Positions 17,649 through 26,245 of a DNA stretch of 46,629 bases are shown here, in pieces; position 1 is the first letter of the stretch; the number at the start of each line of letters is the position of its first letter. The notes below the pieces were generated by a model. The model searched no databases, was not told where the DNA came from, and saw only the letters and a program-made list of their open reading frames with translations. This DNA is from an uncultured Muribaculaceae bacterium (lineage in GTDB: Bacteria > Bacteroidota > Bacteroidia > Bacteroidales > Muribaculaceae), in assembly GCA_947179295.1 (NCBI GenBank), contig CAMXAZ010000003.1, positions 1 through 46,629 of the forward strand, written 5' to 3'. The translations under genes and the position numbers were made by a program.

Positions 17649-20363
17649 ATGAAAAGAGTTTATACATTTGGAGACGGCAAAGCTGAAGGCAATGCCTCCA
17701 TGCGCAATCTCCTCGGCGGCAAAGGCGCGAACCTCGCCGAAATGAACCTTCTCGGTATGCCGGTGCCTCCCGGTTTCACTATCACAACCGAAGTCTGCAC
17801 CGAGTACACCCAGTATGGCCGTGACAAAGTTGTCAAAGATCTTACTGCTGAAGTTCAGGCCGCAATTGCTCACGTCGAGCAGCTCACCGGCAAAAAATTC
17901 AACGATCCTGAGAACCCCCTTCTCGTGTCAGTACGCTCAGGAGCCCGCGCATCAATGCCTGGCATGATGGACACCGTCCTCAACCTCGGTATGAACGACG
18001 CTACAGTTGAATCTCTCGCCAAAAAGAGCGGCAACGCCCGTTTCGCATGGGACAGCTACCGTCGTTTCGTACAGATGTATGGCGACGTTGTGCTCGGCAT
18101 GAAGCCCAAAAGCAAAGCTGACATAGATCCCTTCGAAGAAATCATGGACAAGGTCAAGGAAGAAAAAGGCGTCAAGCTTGACACCGAACTTACCGTGGAA
18201 GACCTCCAGAACCTTGTGAAGCTCTTCAAAGCCGCTGTAAAGGAATATACAGGCAAAGACTTCCCCAACGACGCATGGGAACAGCTCTGGGGTGGCATCT
18301 GCGCAGTGTTCGACAGCTGGATGAACGAACGCGCCATCCTCTACCGCCGCATGAACCAGATCCCCGAAGAATGGGGCACAGCCGTCAACGTACAGGCTAT
18401 GGTCTATGGCAACATGGGCGACAACTCAGCAACCGGTGTGGCATTCAGCCGTGACGCAGCAACCGGCGAAAATATCTTCAACGGCGAATACCTCATCAAC
18501 GCTCAAGGCGAAGACGTGGTTGCCGGCATCCGCACCCCCCAGCAGATCACAGTGGAAGGCTCACGCCGTTGGGCCGCCCTCCAGGGCATCAGCGAAGAAG
18601 TGCGCGCTGAAAAATATCCTTCACTCGAAGAGTCAATGCCTGTCTGCGCCGCCGAACTCATCGCAATCGCAGGCCGCCTCGAAGACTATTATAAAGACAT
18701 GCAGGATATGGAATTCACCATCCAGGACGGCAAACTCTGGATGCTCCAGACCCGCAACGGCAAGCGCACCGGCGCTGCAATGGTTAAGATCGCAATGGAT
18801 CTTCTCCGCGCAGGCGAAATCGACGAAAAGACCGTGCTCAAGCGCATGGAACCGCAGAAACTCGACGAACTCCTCCACCCCGTCTTCGACAAAGCCGCCC
18901 TCAAGCGCGCAGAAGTCGTGGCAAAGGGTCTTCCCGCATCTCCCGGCGCAGCCGCCGGCCAGATCGTATTCTCAGCTGAAGAAGCAGAAGCCTGGAGCGA
19001 GAAGAAACGCAAAGTCGTGCTCGTCCGCATCGAAACATCTCCCGAAGACCTCCGCGGTATGGCCGTAGCCCAGGGCATCCTCACAATGCGTGGCGGTATG
19101 ACATCTCACGCAGCCGTAGTAGCCCGCGGCATGGGCAAATGCTGTGTGTCAGGCGCAGGTGAAATCCGCGTTGACTACAAAGAAAAAACAGTTGAAATGG
19201 GTGGCAAAGTCTACAAAGAAGGTGACTGGATCTCACTCAACGGCTCGACAGGCGAAGTCTACAACGGCCAGGTTCCCACAACCGAACCTGAACTCGGCGG
19301 TGACTTTGGCGCAATCATGAACCTTGCGTCAAAATACACCAAGACACTCGTCCGCACCAACGCAGACTCACCCCGCGACGCTAAACAGGCCCGCCACTTC
19401 GGCGCACAGGGCATCGGTCTCTGCCGCACAGAACACATGTTCTTCGAAGGCGACCGCATCAAAGCCGTACGCGAAATGATCCTCGCATCTGACGAAGAAG
19501 GCCGTCGAGTAGCCCTCGCCAAACTTCTCCCGATGCAGCGCGGTGACTTCGAAGGCATCTTCGAAGCGATGGACGGCTACGGAGTGACCATCCGCCTCCT
19601 CGATCCCCCCTTGCACGAATTCGTACCCCACCAGACCGCCACTCAGAAGGTAATGGCCGAAGAAATGGGCATCACCCTCGAAGAAGTAAAGGCCAAGGTT
19701 GACTCTCTTGAAGAATTCAACCCGATGCTCGGCCACCGTGGCTGCCGTCTCGGCATCACCTACCCCGAAATCACCGAGATGCAGACCCGCGCCATCATCG
19801 AAGCCGCTCTCGCAGTCAAAGCCCGCGGAATCGACGTGCACCCCGAAATCATGATTCCTCTCGTAGGCTCACTCAAGGAAATCCAGAACCAGGCCGACGT
19901 GATCAACATCACTGCAGCCAAGGTATTTGAAGAAACCGGCCAGAGCGTACCCTACAAAGTTGGAACAATGATCGAAGTTCCCCGTGCAGCCCTCGTTGCC
20001 AACCAGATCGCCGAAGTAGCCGACTTCTTCTCGTTCGGCACCAATGACCTTACCCAGATGACATTCGGCTTCTCGCGCGACGACGCACCCAAGTTCCTCA
20101 AATTCTACAAGGAACACGGCATCATCAAGACCGATCCTTTCGAAGTACTCGACCAGGAAGGCGTTGGCCAGCTCGTCAGAATGGGCGTTGAAAAAGGACG
20201 TGCCACCAAACCCGAACTCAAAGTAGGTATCTGCGGCGAGCACGGCGGCGAACCCTCATCAGTCAAGTTCTGCGCCAAACTCGGCATGAACTACGTCAGC
20301 TGCTCACCCTACCGTGTGCCCATCGCCCGCGTAGCCGCGGCGCAGGCAGCCATTGAAGATTAA
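17649..20363 (+). CDS. ppdK: Pyruvate, phosphate dikinase
   Basis: Interconverts pyruvate, ATP and phosphate with phosphoenolpyruvate, AMP and pyrophosphate. It has 904 residues, within the family range. The N-terminal ATP-binding domain contains LGGKGANLAEM and SVRSGARASMPGMMDT. The swivelling phosphohistidine is His487 in RGGMTSHAAVVARG. The C-terminal PEP/pyruvate barrel ends with GICGEHGGEP and the catalytic Cys885 in VSCSPYRVP. Codon use is visibly more biased than in its neighbours (strong preference for CTC, ATC, CGC and GAA). This suggests high expression, consistent with a central role in anaerobic PEP/pyruvate metabolism. It is monocistronic, with its own promoter and a strong terminator hairpin. 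Confidence 0.97.
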   Translation: MKRVYTFGDGKAEGNASMRNLLGGKGANLAEMNLLGMPVPPGFTITTEVCTEYTQYGRDKVVKDLTAEVQAAIAHVEQLTGKKFNDPENPLLVSVRSGARASMPGMMDTVLNLGMNDATVESLAKKSGNARFAWDSYRRFVQMYGDVVLGMKPKSKADIDPFEEIMDKVKEEKGVKLDTELTVEDLQNLVKLFKAAVKEYTGKDFPNDAWEQLWGGICAVFDSWMNERAILYRRMNQIPEEWGTAVNVQAMVYGNMGDNSATGVAFSRDAATGENIFNGEYLINAQGEDVVAGIRTPQQITVEGSRRWAALQGISEEVRAEKYPSLEESMPVCAAELIAIAGRLEDYYKDMQDMEFTIQDGKLWMLQTRNGKRTGAAMVKIAMDLLRAGEIDEKTVLKRMEPQKLDELLHPVFDKAALKRAEVVAKGLPASPGAAAGQIVFSAEEAEAWSEKKRKVVLVRIETSPEDLRGMAVAQGILTMRGGMTSHAAVVARGMGKCCVSGAGEIRVDYKEKTVEMGGKVYKEGDWISLNGSTGEVYNGQVPTTEPELGGDFGAIMNLASKYTKTLVRTNADSPRDAKQARHFGAQGIGLCRTEHMFFEGDRIKAVREMILASDEEGRRVALAKLLPMQRGDFEGIFEAMDGYGVTIRLLDPPLHEFVPHQTATQKVMAEEMGITLEEVKAKVDSLEEFNPMLGHRGCRLGITYPEITEMQTRAIIEAALAVKARGIDVHPEIMIPLVGSLKEIQNQADVINITAAKVFEETGQSVPYKVGTMIEVPRAALVANQIAEVADFFSFGTNDLTQMTFGFSRDDAPKFLKFYKEHGIIKTDPFEVLDQEGVGQLVRMGVEKGRATKPELKVGICGEHGGEPSSVKFCAKLGMNYVSCSPYRVPIARVAAAQAAIED

Positions 20364-20393
20364 GATTTAGTCAAAAATATTAACTGAATAAGA

Positions 20394-20438
20394 AAGGCTG
20401 TGAAGTTCAATCCTATCCGATTGATTCTTCACAGCCTT
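20394..20438 (+). terminator. Terminator hairpin after ppdK
   Basis: AAGGCTGTGAAG (from 20394) pairs with CTTCACAGCCTT (ending 20438). The stem extends inward through TTCAATC/GATTGA with a small bulge. There is no long T-run, only ACTTCTTAAA, but the stem is long and lies 30 bases after the ppdK stop. Confidence 0.75.
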
Positions 20439-20719
20439 ACTTCTTAAATAACTGTATATGCAATTGATCTCGGATAATCTTCAAAAGAGATAGCCGATTA
20501 CCGGTATCAATCCGATTCGCTCGCAATTCAAATTCGTAAGCTAAGATATCTGTGGTTTGATATATCATGTTTTAATGGTTCAGAAGCCTTCGAGGATATG
20601 TTGACAATGTATCGGCATGTAACACTAATCCTATGGCATTGTTTTATATCAGACAGGATATTTTACTATTTTATCTTATTGAAATACAATCATGACTGTA
20701 ACCGTTTAGTTAATCGTCT
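20439..20719. other. AT-rich intergenic stretch, no gene seen
   Basis: The region between the ppdK terminator and the methyltransferase gene holds no credible reading frame or RNA gene. It is clearly more AT-rich than the preceding 20 kb. An ATTG at 20638-20641 with a poor TAnnTTTG-like TACTATTT 22 bases later could be the methyltransferase promoter, but the match is weak. Confidence 0.4.
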
Positions 20720-21493
20720 ATGAATATAAAAGATACTTTTAAATCTTGCCTGCGACCTGCATATAGGCAGCTATTGGCTCTCATGAATCGAGGCAGTAAT
20801 GTTGAATGTAATATCTGCGGCAGGAATTTTTCCGGATTGCGTCCTGCCTACGGCAGGCATGCTGATGGGTCACTTTTTGTAATTGATAATCATGTTGGCA
20901 CATGCTGGCTATGCAACTCCTATCCCCGAACAAGACTGTTGTATTACTGGCTCGTTAATGATTATAAAATTTTGCAGGCAGATAAAATCAGAATTTTGCA
21001 TGTGGCTCCCGAAGAACAAATATCAAACGAACTGCGAAAATTAATGAATATAGAATATATTTGCATTGACAAACACTGTGAAGGTTACAAGTATCCTTCA
21101 TATGTCAAAAATGGTGATGTGCGCTATTTGGAATTTGAAAATTGCACTTTTGATATGGTAATATGCAACCATGTTCTTGAGCATATTAAAGATGACATTG
21201 TTGCTATGTCTGAGATAAAACGCGTACTTAAAAAGAACGGAGTGGCTATTCTTATGATTCCCATTGATACTGATCTGGACAAATCAATTGAGGAGAAAAT
21301 AGATGAAAACCTCACCCCCGCTGAAAGAGAGGAACGTTTCGGTCAATACGACCATGTAAGAATCTATGGGAAAGATTATTTTGACAGGCTTAAAGAGACA
21401 GGGTTTTCGGTAGAACGTGTGTCATATAGCGATGAATTGACTGCGAAGTATGGTTTTATGTCAGGCGAAGAAGTGATAATCTGCAAAAAGTAG
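20720..21493 (+). CDS. SAM-dependent methyltransferase with N-terminal Cys cluster
   Basis: Class I methyltransferase of 257 residues. An N-terminal cysteine cluster (CNICGR near residue 31, CWLC about 35 residues later) looks like a zinc ribbon. The SAM-binding region begins with RILHVAPEEQ, and the acidic end of the second strand is CIDKHCEG. DMVICNHVLEHIKDD is the typical motif of the Methyltransf_11 group. The substrate is unknown; close relatives, as I recall, are often encoded in surface polysaccharide loci. Base composition is markedly AT-rich compared with ppdK, and the gene stands alone between intergenic stretches, so horizontal acquisition is plausible. Confidence 0.75.
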   Translation: MNIKDTFKSCLRPAYRQLLALMNRGSNVECNICGRNFSGLRPAYGRHADGSLFVIDNHVGTCWLCNSYPRTRLLYYWLVNDYKILQADKIRILHVAPEEQISNELRKLMNIEYICIDKHCEGYKYPSYVKNGDVRYLEFENCTFDMVICNHVLEHIKDDIVAMSEIKRVLKKNGVAILMIPIDTDLDKSIEEKIDENLTPAEREERFGQYDHVRIYGKDYFDRLKETGFSVERVSYSDELTAKYGFMSGEEVIICKK

Positions 21494-21621
21494 ATTGTAA
21501 GCCTTTGTAGTTTCTCGGTTATAAAGGGCATTTAAGCAGCCCTCCGAAAAAGTCGGGGAAACTGAACCTTGTTCCTTCGTCCGACAATGTTAATTCTGAT
21601 GGCAAAACAACGCTTTGTCTG

Positions 21622-21900
21622 GTGATAAACAATCTCAGCTCTACTCCAGACCAGGGCTTCTGCGAGGCGGTCTGCGATGGCAAAACACCTTGGGTTGGCT
21701 TTGATTATATCGAAGGAGGTGTTGCTGACGATCGCGTTGTCAACACCATTCGTCTCTATATGTCAGGGTTTATCTCTGCCGGAGAGACCCTCAACCGACT
21801 TCAATATTATAAGCCGGCCAACCAGATTTGTTTACTTAATCAAGAATTGACTAATCTTTATCTCAATTTTGTTGAATCAGATACAATCGACAATCTATGA
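21622..21900 (+). pseudogene. N-terminally truncated DUF3990 family remnant
   Basis: The frame gives about 92 residues from a GTG at 21622. It stays open back to 21511, but the upstream part (for example NLVPSSDNVNSDGK) resembles nothing in the family. The part after residue 25 matches the C-terminal half of DUF3990 proteins as I recall them: FDYIEGGVADDRVVNTIRLY, then the segment ending in NQICLLNQE. About 80 N-terminal residues expected for an intact protein of 150-170 residues are missing, and there is no ATG start. The stop overlaps the next ATG as ATGA, the usual pairing with a DUF3791 partner. I take it as a decayed toxin-like gene; expression from GTG cannot be excluded. Confidence 0.6.
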
Positions 21901-22109
21901 GCGAACAAGACAAAACTTTACATCAGATACTGACAGCCACGCAAACCGAGACCATCGTCTGCCGCATTGCGGAGATGTTGAACATTCCCAAATACGAAGC
22001 TTTCAAACGCTTCTTCACGAGCGAAACCTACTCTAAATTCCGAACTCCCGGCTCAATTATGAGTATGCTCAGCGACCAAGCGATAATCCAAGAATTCCTC
22101 AAATCTTAA
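21897..22109 (+). CDS. Small DUF3791-like protein
   Basis: A 70-residue protein whose ATG overlaps the stop of the DUF3990 remnant (ATGA at 21897-21900). The core IVCRIAEMLNIPKYEAFKRF resembles the DUF3791 family of short helical proteins often encoded directly beside DUF3990 genes. The pair has the layout of a toxin-antitoxin or effector-immunity module, but I know of no firm function. If the upstream gene is dead, this would be the surviving partner. It ends 14 bases before the inositol monophosphatase family gene. Confidence 0.55.
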   Translation: MSEQDKTLHQILTATQTETIVCRIAEMLNIPKYEAFKRFFTSETYSKFRTPGSIMSMLSDQAIIQEFLKS

Positions 22110-22123
22110 ATTCGCTCCACGAT

Positions 22124-22963
22124 ATGTCAGAAGCTGAAATGAATTCATATATATTTGGTTCCGTGAAAGAACCCACCCTCGCCGATGTTATTGAATGTGC
22201 CCGCAAAGCCGGAGAGACAGCTATGGAATATTTCCGCTGCGGCCACAATATCGGTATGCACAACAAGCTAAACGACAGCGACATTGTCACCATAGCTGAC
22301 AAGCAATCCGAGACCGTCATCAAAAGCTATATCCAGGCCAGATTCCCTGACCACGCCATACTTTCGGAAGAGTCAGGCGAAACCGATGGCACTGCAGGCT
22401 ATCGCTGGGTGGTTGATCCGATTGACGGAACTACCAATTTTTTCGCAGGAATCCCGTTCTGGGCCATAAGCATAGGCGTGGAACATGACGGACTGAGTGA
22501 AATCGGCGTTGTATATCTGCCCGCAACCGGCGAGCTCTTCCATGCCGTCAGAGGTCAGGGAGCTTTCCTCAATGGCAATCCTATCCACATCTCCTCCGAA
22601 TCCCATCTCTCCCGCTGCGTGATCTCGACCGGCTTCCCGGTCGACAAGGATACAAATCCTGATAACAATCTCGACAATCTTGCCGCCATAATGCCGCTTG
22701 TGAGAGACATTCGCCGGCTTGGTTCGGCAGCCTCCGATATCTGTTATGTCGCCGCCGGATTTCTTGACGGATACTGGGAACTTAACCTGCATGAATGGGA
22801 TGTCAATGCCGCCACACTGATCCTTGAAGAAGCCGGAGGGAAGTGCACACGTTTCCGCACAGACCGCAACATTTCACTCGTCTGCGGTTCTCAGACTATC
22901 CACGACCAGCTCCTGTCACGGCTCAATCCACGGCCGGCAACAGAGCCTGAGAGCAAGCGCTGA
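22124..22963 (+). CDS. Inositol monophosphatase family protein
   Basis: Mg2+-dependent sugar-phosphate phosphatase, 279 residues. The metal-binding motifs are complete: EESGE supplies the first ligand, DPIDGTTNFF is the main DPIDGT signature, and WDVNAATLILEEAGG is the C-terminal motif. In bacteria the family covers SuhB-like inositol monophosphatases and related bisphosphatases; CysQ-like activity cannot be excluded from sequence alone. ATG 22124 is the first start, and ATG 22139 is an alternative. It follows the small DUF3791-like gene by 14 bases and may be read through from it. Confidence 0.88.
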   Translation: MSEAEMNSYIFGSVKEPTLADVIECARKAGETAMEYFRCGHNIGMHNKLNDSDIVTIADKQSETVIKSYIQARFPDHAILSEESGETDGTAGYRWVVDPIDGTTNFFAGIPFWAISIGVEHDGLSEIGVVYLPATGELFHAVRGQGAFLNGNPIHISSESHLSRCVISTGFPVDKDTNPDNNLDNLAAIMPLVRDIRRLGSAASDICYVAAGFLDGYWELNLHEWDVNAATLILEEAGGKCTRFRTDRNISLVCGSQTIHDQLLSRLNPRPATEPESKR

Positions 22964-23036
22964 CCCTTCAGCCGCCTGTCAACACGCCTGAAAAGCCGGC
23001 AAAATAAAACTGCGCTGATTTTTTTTGCCAAACTTT

Positions 23037-23066
23037 TTTCGGTTTAAAAAAAAGTTATTACTTTCG
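23037..23066 (+). promoter_or_regulatory. Possible promoter of the pRiA4b ORF-3-like gene
   Basis: TTTC at 23037-23040 and TACTTTCG at 23059-23066 are 18 bases apart. The -7 element has one mismatch to TAnnTTTG. Transcription near 23072 would leave a leader of about 70 bases before ATG 23141. Confidence 0.35.
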
Positions 23067-23140
23067 CAGCATAGAAGCTCAGGCTGCCGCACATGGCACG
23101 TAACTCAAACTGAAAAAAATAAAAAAATACCTTCCGCAAT

Positions 23141-23695
23141 ATGATATTCAATTTCCGCATTGTGTCTGACGAAGCAGACAACTTCAAACGCGAAATCCAA
23201 ATTGATGCAGACGCGACATTCCTCGACCTCCGCAATGCGATCTGTGACTCTGTCGGCTATGACAAAGGTCAGTTCAGTTCGTTCTTCCTCTGTGACGACG
23301 GATGGGAACGCAATCAGGAAATATGCCTTGAAGACATGGGCTCCGACTCTTCCGAAGACGTGTATCTGATGGAAGACACCCCGCTCAGCGACTTTATAGA
23401 AGACGACGGCCAGAGAATGGTGTGGGTGTTTGACTACATGACTGACCGCTCTTTCTTCATTGAAATGAAAAAATCAATCCCCGGAAAGAGCCTTAAAGAC
23501 CCGCTGTGCACCATCTCTATGGGTGAGGCACCCTCGCAGTTTGTCGACCTTGACGACTTCGACGCAAAGATTGATGCAAAAGCCGCCCAGACCGCAGCTT
23601 CGACAGATCTTGACGATGAATTCTACGGATCTACCGAGTTCAATGAAGACGAATTTGACGCGGCCGGTTTTGACGAAATGACATTCGACGAATAA
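23141..23695 (+). CDS. Plasmid pRiA4b ORF-3-like acidic protein
   Basis: An acidic 184-residue protein. The first two thirds match the pRiA4b ORF-3 fold (MIFNFRIV, FLDLRNAI, FFLCDDGWE, RMVWVFDY). The C-terminal third is strongly acidic and low in complexity (DLDDEFYGSTEFNEDEFD). The family name comes from an accessory gene of a plasmid and of IS1096. This copy shows no terminal repeats or transposase and behaves as an ordinary chromosomal gene; similar genes are, as I recall, common in Bacteroidales. It has a possible promoter of its own and is followed by a strong hairpin. The function is unknown. Confidence 0.75.
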   Translation: MIFNFRIVSDEADNFKREIQIDADATFLDLRNAICDSVGYDKGQFSSFFLCDDGWERNQEICLEDMGSDSSEDVYLMEDTPLSDFIEDDGQRMVWVFDYMTDRSFFIEMKKSIPGKSLKDPLCTISMGEAPSQFVDLDDFDAKIDAKAAQTAASTDLDDEFYGSTEFNEDEFDAAGFDEMTFDE

Positions 23696-23761
23696 TCCGG
23701 TCCCGCCGCCCTCTCACCTCTCCCGTTTAAGAAACTCCTACAGAATCTATAAGTGTATAAC

Positions 23762-23802
23762 AACATCCGGCAGCCTGCTTTCATACAAGGCTGCCGGATG
23801 TT
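23762..23802. terminator. Bidirectional terminator hairpin
   Basis: A perfect 15-base inverted repeat, AACATCCGGCAGCCT and AGGCTGCCGGATGTT, is separated by an 11-base loop. It lies between the pRiA4b-like gene and the convergent GNAT-like gene, so it can serve both. Its right arm is also part of a short tandem repeat. Confidence 0.8.
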
Positions 23803-23827
23803 ATTTATAACCGGATGTTATTTATAA
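23794..23827. repeat. 17-base tandem duplication
   Basis: CCGGATGTTATTTATAA occurs twice head to tail (23794-23810 and 23811-23827). The first copy contains the end of the terminator stem, so the right arm and its A/T tail have been duplicated. Confidence 0.85.
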
Positions 23828-23847
23828 TATGCTATTCAGAAGCTGGC

Positions 23848-24798
23848 TTATAGCTCCAGGGTGATCTTAGGAGTCAGCCGGCAGCCGATGCTTTCTTTAA
23901 AATCACACAGCCCTACAGCAGGAATGCCATCAGACGATGCCGGACCCAAGTCAAAGAAACGCACACCGCTTTCAGGGCTGCTTTCGGCATAGTGTCTGAT
24001 TATATTGTATGAAAGAAAATTCATCGGTCTGAGATCACGGCCCTCAGGCAGATCGCCCCAATAGATCAGCTGCACCGTTTCCGGCGCAGTATGATAGATA
24101 ATCGCCGATGCTATGCCCTCGCCGTCTTTCCTGACAATAAAGAAATCCATCCCGATGATCTTTGATGTGGCCGCAATGTCATCCAGAGTCATATGCACAG
24201 GATAGCCGTGGCTTTCATGATTCACGCGGATTATGCCATAGATCTCCTTGATCTCGTCATAGGTCGGATCTGCAAGACATTCGAACTCAAGCTCCCGGCG
24301 AACGGATGCCGAAAGATTGCGCCGTGCGCTGGACCACAGACGTTCATCAAACGACGAGAAATCACAGAGTGAATAGTGGTAATTGAAATCAGCATAAAGC
24401 TGCCGGCCGCCGCCCGACAGCAGGCAGAGAGCCTGACGGCTGAAACGGGAACAGTCGCCGTCATAGCAGGCCGGAGGCAAAGTGACCACCACAGGCTTTC
24501 CACATGTCTTTCCATATGTCTTAAGCGCCACGGCTGCGTCAAGATAGTATGACAGGCGCTGCGGCCCGCGCTCCTCCAGCCCGCCGAACGGAGCGGAAAA
24601 CGGAGAGCGCAACAGTCCGCCACGCTCCCCAAGTATGATTCCCAGACGGATCTTCCCCTTGTCATCTGCAAAGGCAAGATAGTGCACATCGTCACATTTA
24701 TTTCGGTTCAACAGGCTGAACTCCACTGAATTGAACGCATGTGATACCTTCGGAAACAATCCGGCATATTCATCGGGGGTGATTCGCTTAAGTTGCAC
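23848..24798 (-). CDS. GNAT/FemAB-like acyltransferase-fold protein
   Basis: A 316-residue protein resembling the two-domain GNAT fold of FemAB-type and GNAT_acetyltransf_6 proteins. The N-terminal half includes FAFADD-like strands, here LAFADDKGKIRLGIILGERG and a SPFSAPFGG loop. The C-terminal half has the GNAT-like strand FIVRKDGEGIASAIIYHT and, near the end, VRFFDLGPASSDG, typical of the last motif. The substrate is unknown; relatives act on peptidoglycan precursors or surface polysaccharides. It is last in a minus-strand run after the PAP2 and YciO-type genes, with a 36-base gap. Confidence 0.65.
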   Translation of the reverse strand: MQLKRITPDEYAGLFPKVSHAFNSVEFSLLNRNKCDDVHYLAFADDKGKIRLGIILGERGGLLRSPFSAPFGGLEERGPQRLSYYLDAAVALKTYGKTCGKPVVVTLPPACYDGDCSRFSRQALCLLSGGGRQLYADFNYHYSLCDFSSFDERLWSSARRNLSASVRRELEFECLADPTYDEIKEIYGIIRVNHESHGYPVHMTLDDIAATSKIIGMDFFIVRKDGEGIASAIIYHTAPETVQLIYWGDLPEGRDLRPMNFLSYNIIRHYAESSPESGVRFFDLGPASSDGIPAVGLCDFKESIGCRLTPKITLEL

Positions 24799-24834
24799 GT
24801 GAAAAAATTCAAAAAAATCGTTAGAATCAAGTCT

Positions 24835-25476
24835 CTATTGCAATTCGCCTTTACCCTCACGGACAATCTCAGGCGAGCGGCTGTCAGTCAGATCGACCAC
24901 TGTCGACGGCAACGGCATGTCGCCTGAGAGGCTCACACTGTCTCCGCCGTCATCAACCAGCAGCTCCGCCTGCCCTTCGAAAGCCAAGGCCAGTTCCTGA
25001 GCATCGAATTCAGGCACTTCGTCATCGACCTTCAGCGATGAGGAAAGTATCGGATGTCCGAGCCGTGCCGCTATCGCCATCGCTATCGGATTGTCAGGCA
25101 CACGGATTCCCACCTCTTTTCTCCCTTTGAAGACTTTCGGCAGAGAAGTCGCCGCAGGCAGTATGAAAGTAAACGCGCCGGGCAGATTCCTGCGCAGAAT
25201 TCTGAAAGCCTCATTGTCAATGCGGGCATACTCGCTGGCCATTGAAATGCCGTCGCAGACCACTGACAGAGTCTGTTTCTGAGGATTCACACCTTTGATC
25301 TTGCAGAGCCGTTCAATCGCGCCGTTGTTAAGGGCATCGCAGCCCACGGCATAGAGCGTATCTGTCGGATAGATTATTATTCCACCCGCACGCAGGCAGT
25401 CCGCCACCTCATCGAGATAGCGCTCGTTGATACTGCTGGGATACATTCGCAAAGTCCTCATATCTATATCTGTCAA
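24835..25476 (-). CDS. YciO-type member of the Sua5/YrdC/YciO family
   Basis: A 213-residue YrdC-fold protein related to threonylcarbamoyl-AMP synthases. GGIIIYPTDTLYAVGCD is the classic N-terminal signature. The body, from PGAFTFILPAA through GIRVPDNPIAMAIA, follows E. coli YciO as I remember it more closely than TsaC. The TsaC basic KxR motif reads KIKG, and the SxN-type STSANLSG motif is replaced by SSSLKVDD. It may therefore not be the main t6A enzyme, although automatic annotation would probably say threonylcarbamoyladenylate synthase. It lies between the PAP2 and GNAT-like genes on the same strand. Confidence 0.8.
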   Translation of the reverse strand: MTDIDMRTLRMYPSSINERYLDEVADCLRAGGIIIYPTDTLYAVGCDALNNGAIERLCKIKGVNPQKQTLSVVCDGISMASEYARIDNEAFRILRRNLPGAFTFILPAATSLPKVFKGRKEVGIRVPDNPIAMAIAARLGHPILSSSLKVDDEVPEFDAQELALAFEGQAELLVDDGGDSVSLSGDMPLPSTVVDLTDSRSPEIVREGKGELQ

Positions 25477-25504
25477 TGTTTTTTTATGATAACAAATAAT
25501 CTCG

Positions 25505-26131
25505 CTAATCGGCCGCTGCGCGCAGTCGAGGCCAGATGATGGTTGATAAATCCCAACGGTTTATGACGGCTGCATAACATCTGTAGACCAGCACCGCATA
25601 GATAGCTCCGACCGTGCCTCCGACAAGGAGGTCTGAAGGATAGTGCACACCGAGATACATCCTTGAATAGCATACAGCGGCTGACCATGTAATCATCAGC
25701 GCCGCCATCCATTTCAGCCTCGTCAGCAGAATCATGAACACCGCCAGAGCCACGGTATTGGCCGCATGGCATGACGGAAATCCGAATCTGCCTCCGCGAT
25801 AGCCGTTGACAAGCTGAATGAAAGCGCTGTCAGGGTTGTCGGGGTGCGAAGGACGCAGACGTTCAAAAGCAGGGCGTATCAGCGTGGCGCATGTCTGATC
25901 GGCAAGAGCAATGACAGCTCCGATGCTCAGCAGGACGAGCACCATCTTCCGCCAGCCGAAACGATAGCCGATAAAGGCCGTCAGCATGACGTAAAACGGT
26001 ATCCATGTCGCTTTCCCGCTTACAAACCACATGATATGGTTAAAGAGGGGACTATGCGCTCCGTTGATGGCAAACAATATCGACTGCTCTAATTCTTTCC
26101 ACATAGCTGGATCTAACAAAGAGTGTTCCAT
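25505..26131 (-). CDS. PAP2-family membrane phosphatase
   Basis: Integral membrane lipid phosphatase of 208 residues from the preferred ATG at 26131. An ATG at 26188 would add 19 residues with no family similarity. The three catalytic motifs are present with small variations: RPAFERLRP replaces KX6RP (Lys to Arg), FPSCHAAN replaces PSGH, and SRMYLGVHYPSD matches SRX5HXPXD. Likely substrates are undecaprenyl pyrophosphate or lipid A phosphates, but sequence does not decide. It is the first gene of a minus-strand run with yciO-type and GNAT-like genes. A possible -7 element is at 26246-26253. Confidence 0.87.
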   Translation of the reverse strand: MEHSLLDPAMWKELEQSILFAINGAHSPLFNHIMWFVSGKATWIPFYVMLTAFIGYRFGWRKMVLVLLSIGAVIALADQTCATLIRPAFERLRPSHPDNPDSAFIQLVNGYRGGRFGFPSCHAANTVALAVFMILLTRLKWMAALMITWSAAVCYSRMYLGVHYPSDLLVGGTVGAIYAVLVYRCYAAVINRWDLSTIIWPRLRAAAD

Positions 26132-26245
26132 AATAATCCGTGAAGAGTGTATCAAAAAGGTCTTGGAATGTGATAATATCAGAAACATCGAGGGTAGATT
26201 GGCACCCTCCGGCGATGAAAGCCGGACGAATCAGCCCCCAATCGA

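Noticed and set aside
20439-20719. Possible small RNA or riboswitch before the methyltransferase gene
   Set aside because: No strong paired structure or conserved motif could be recognised by eye; the region is simply AT-rich.
23141-23695. pRiA4b ORF-3-like gene as part of an insertion sequence
   Set aside because: No transposase, terminal inverted repeats or target duplications flank it; the name reflects only the first described relatives.
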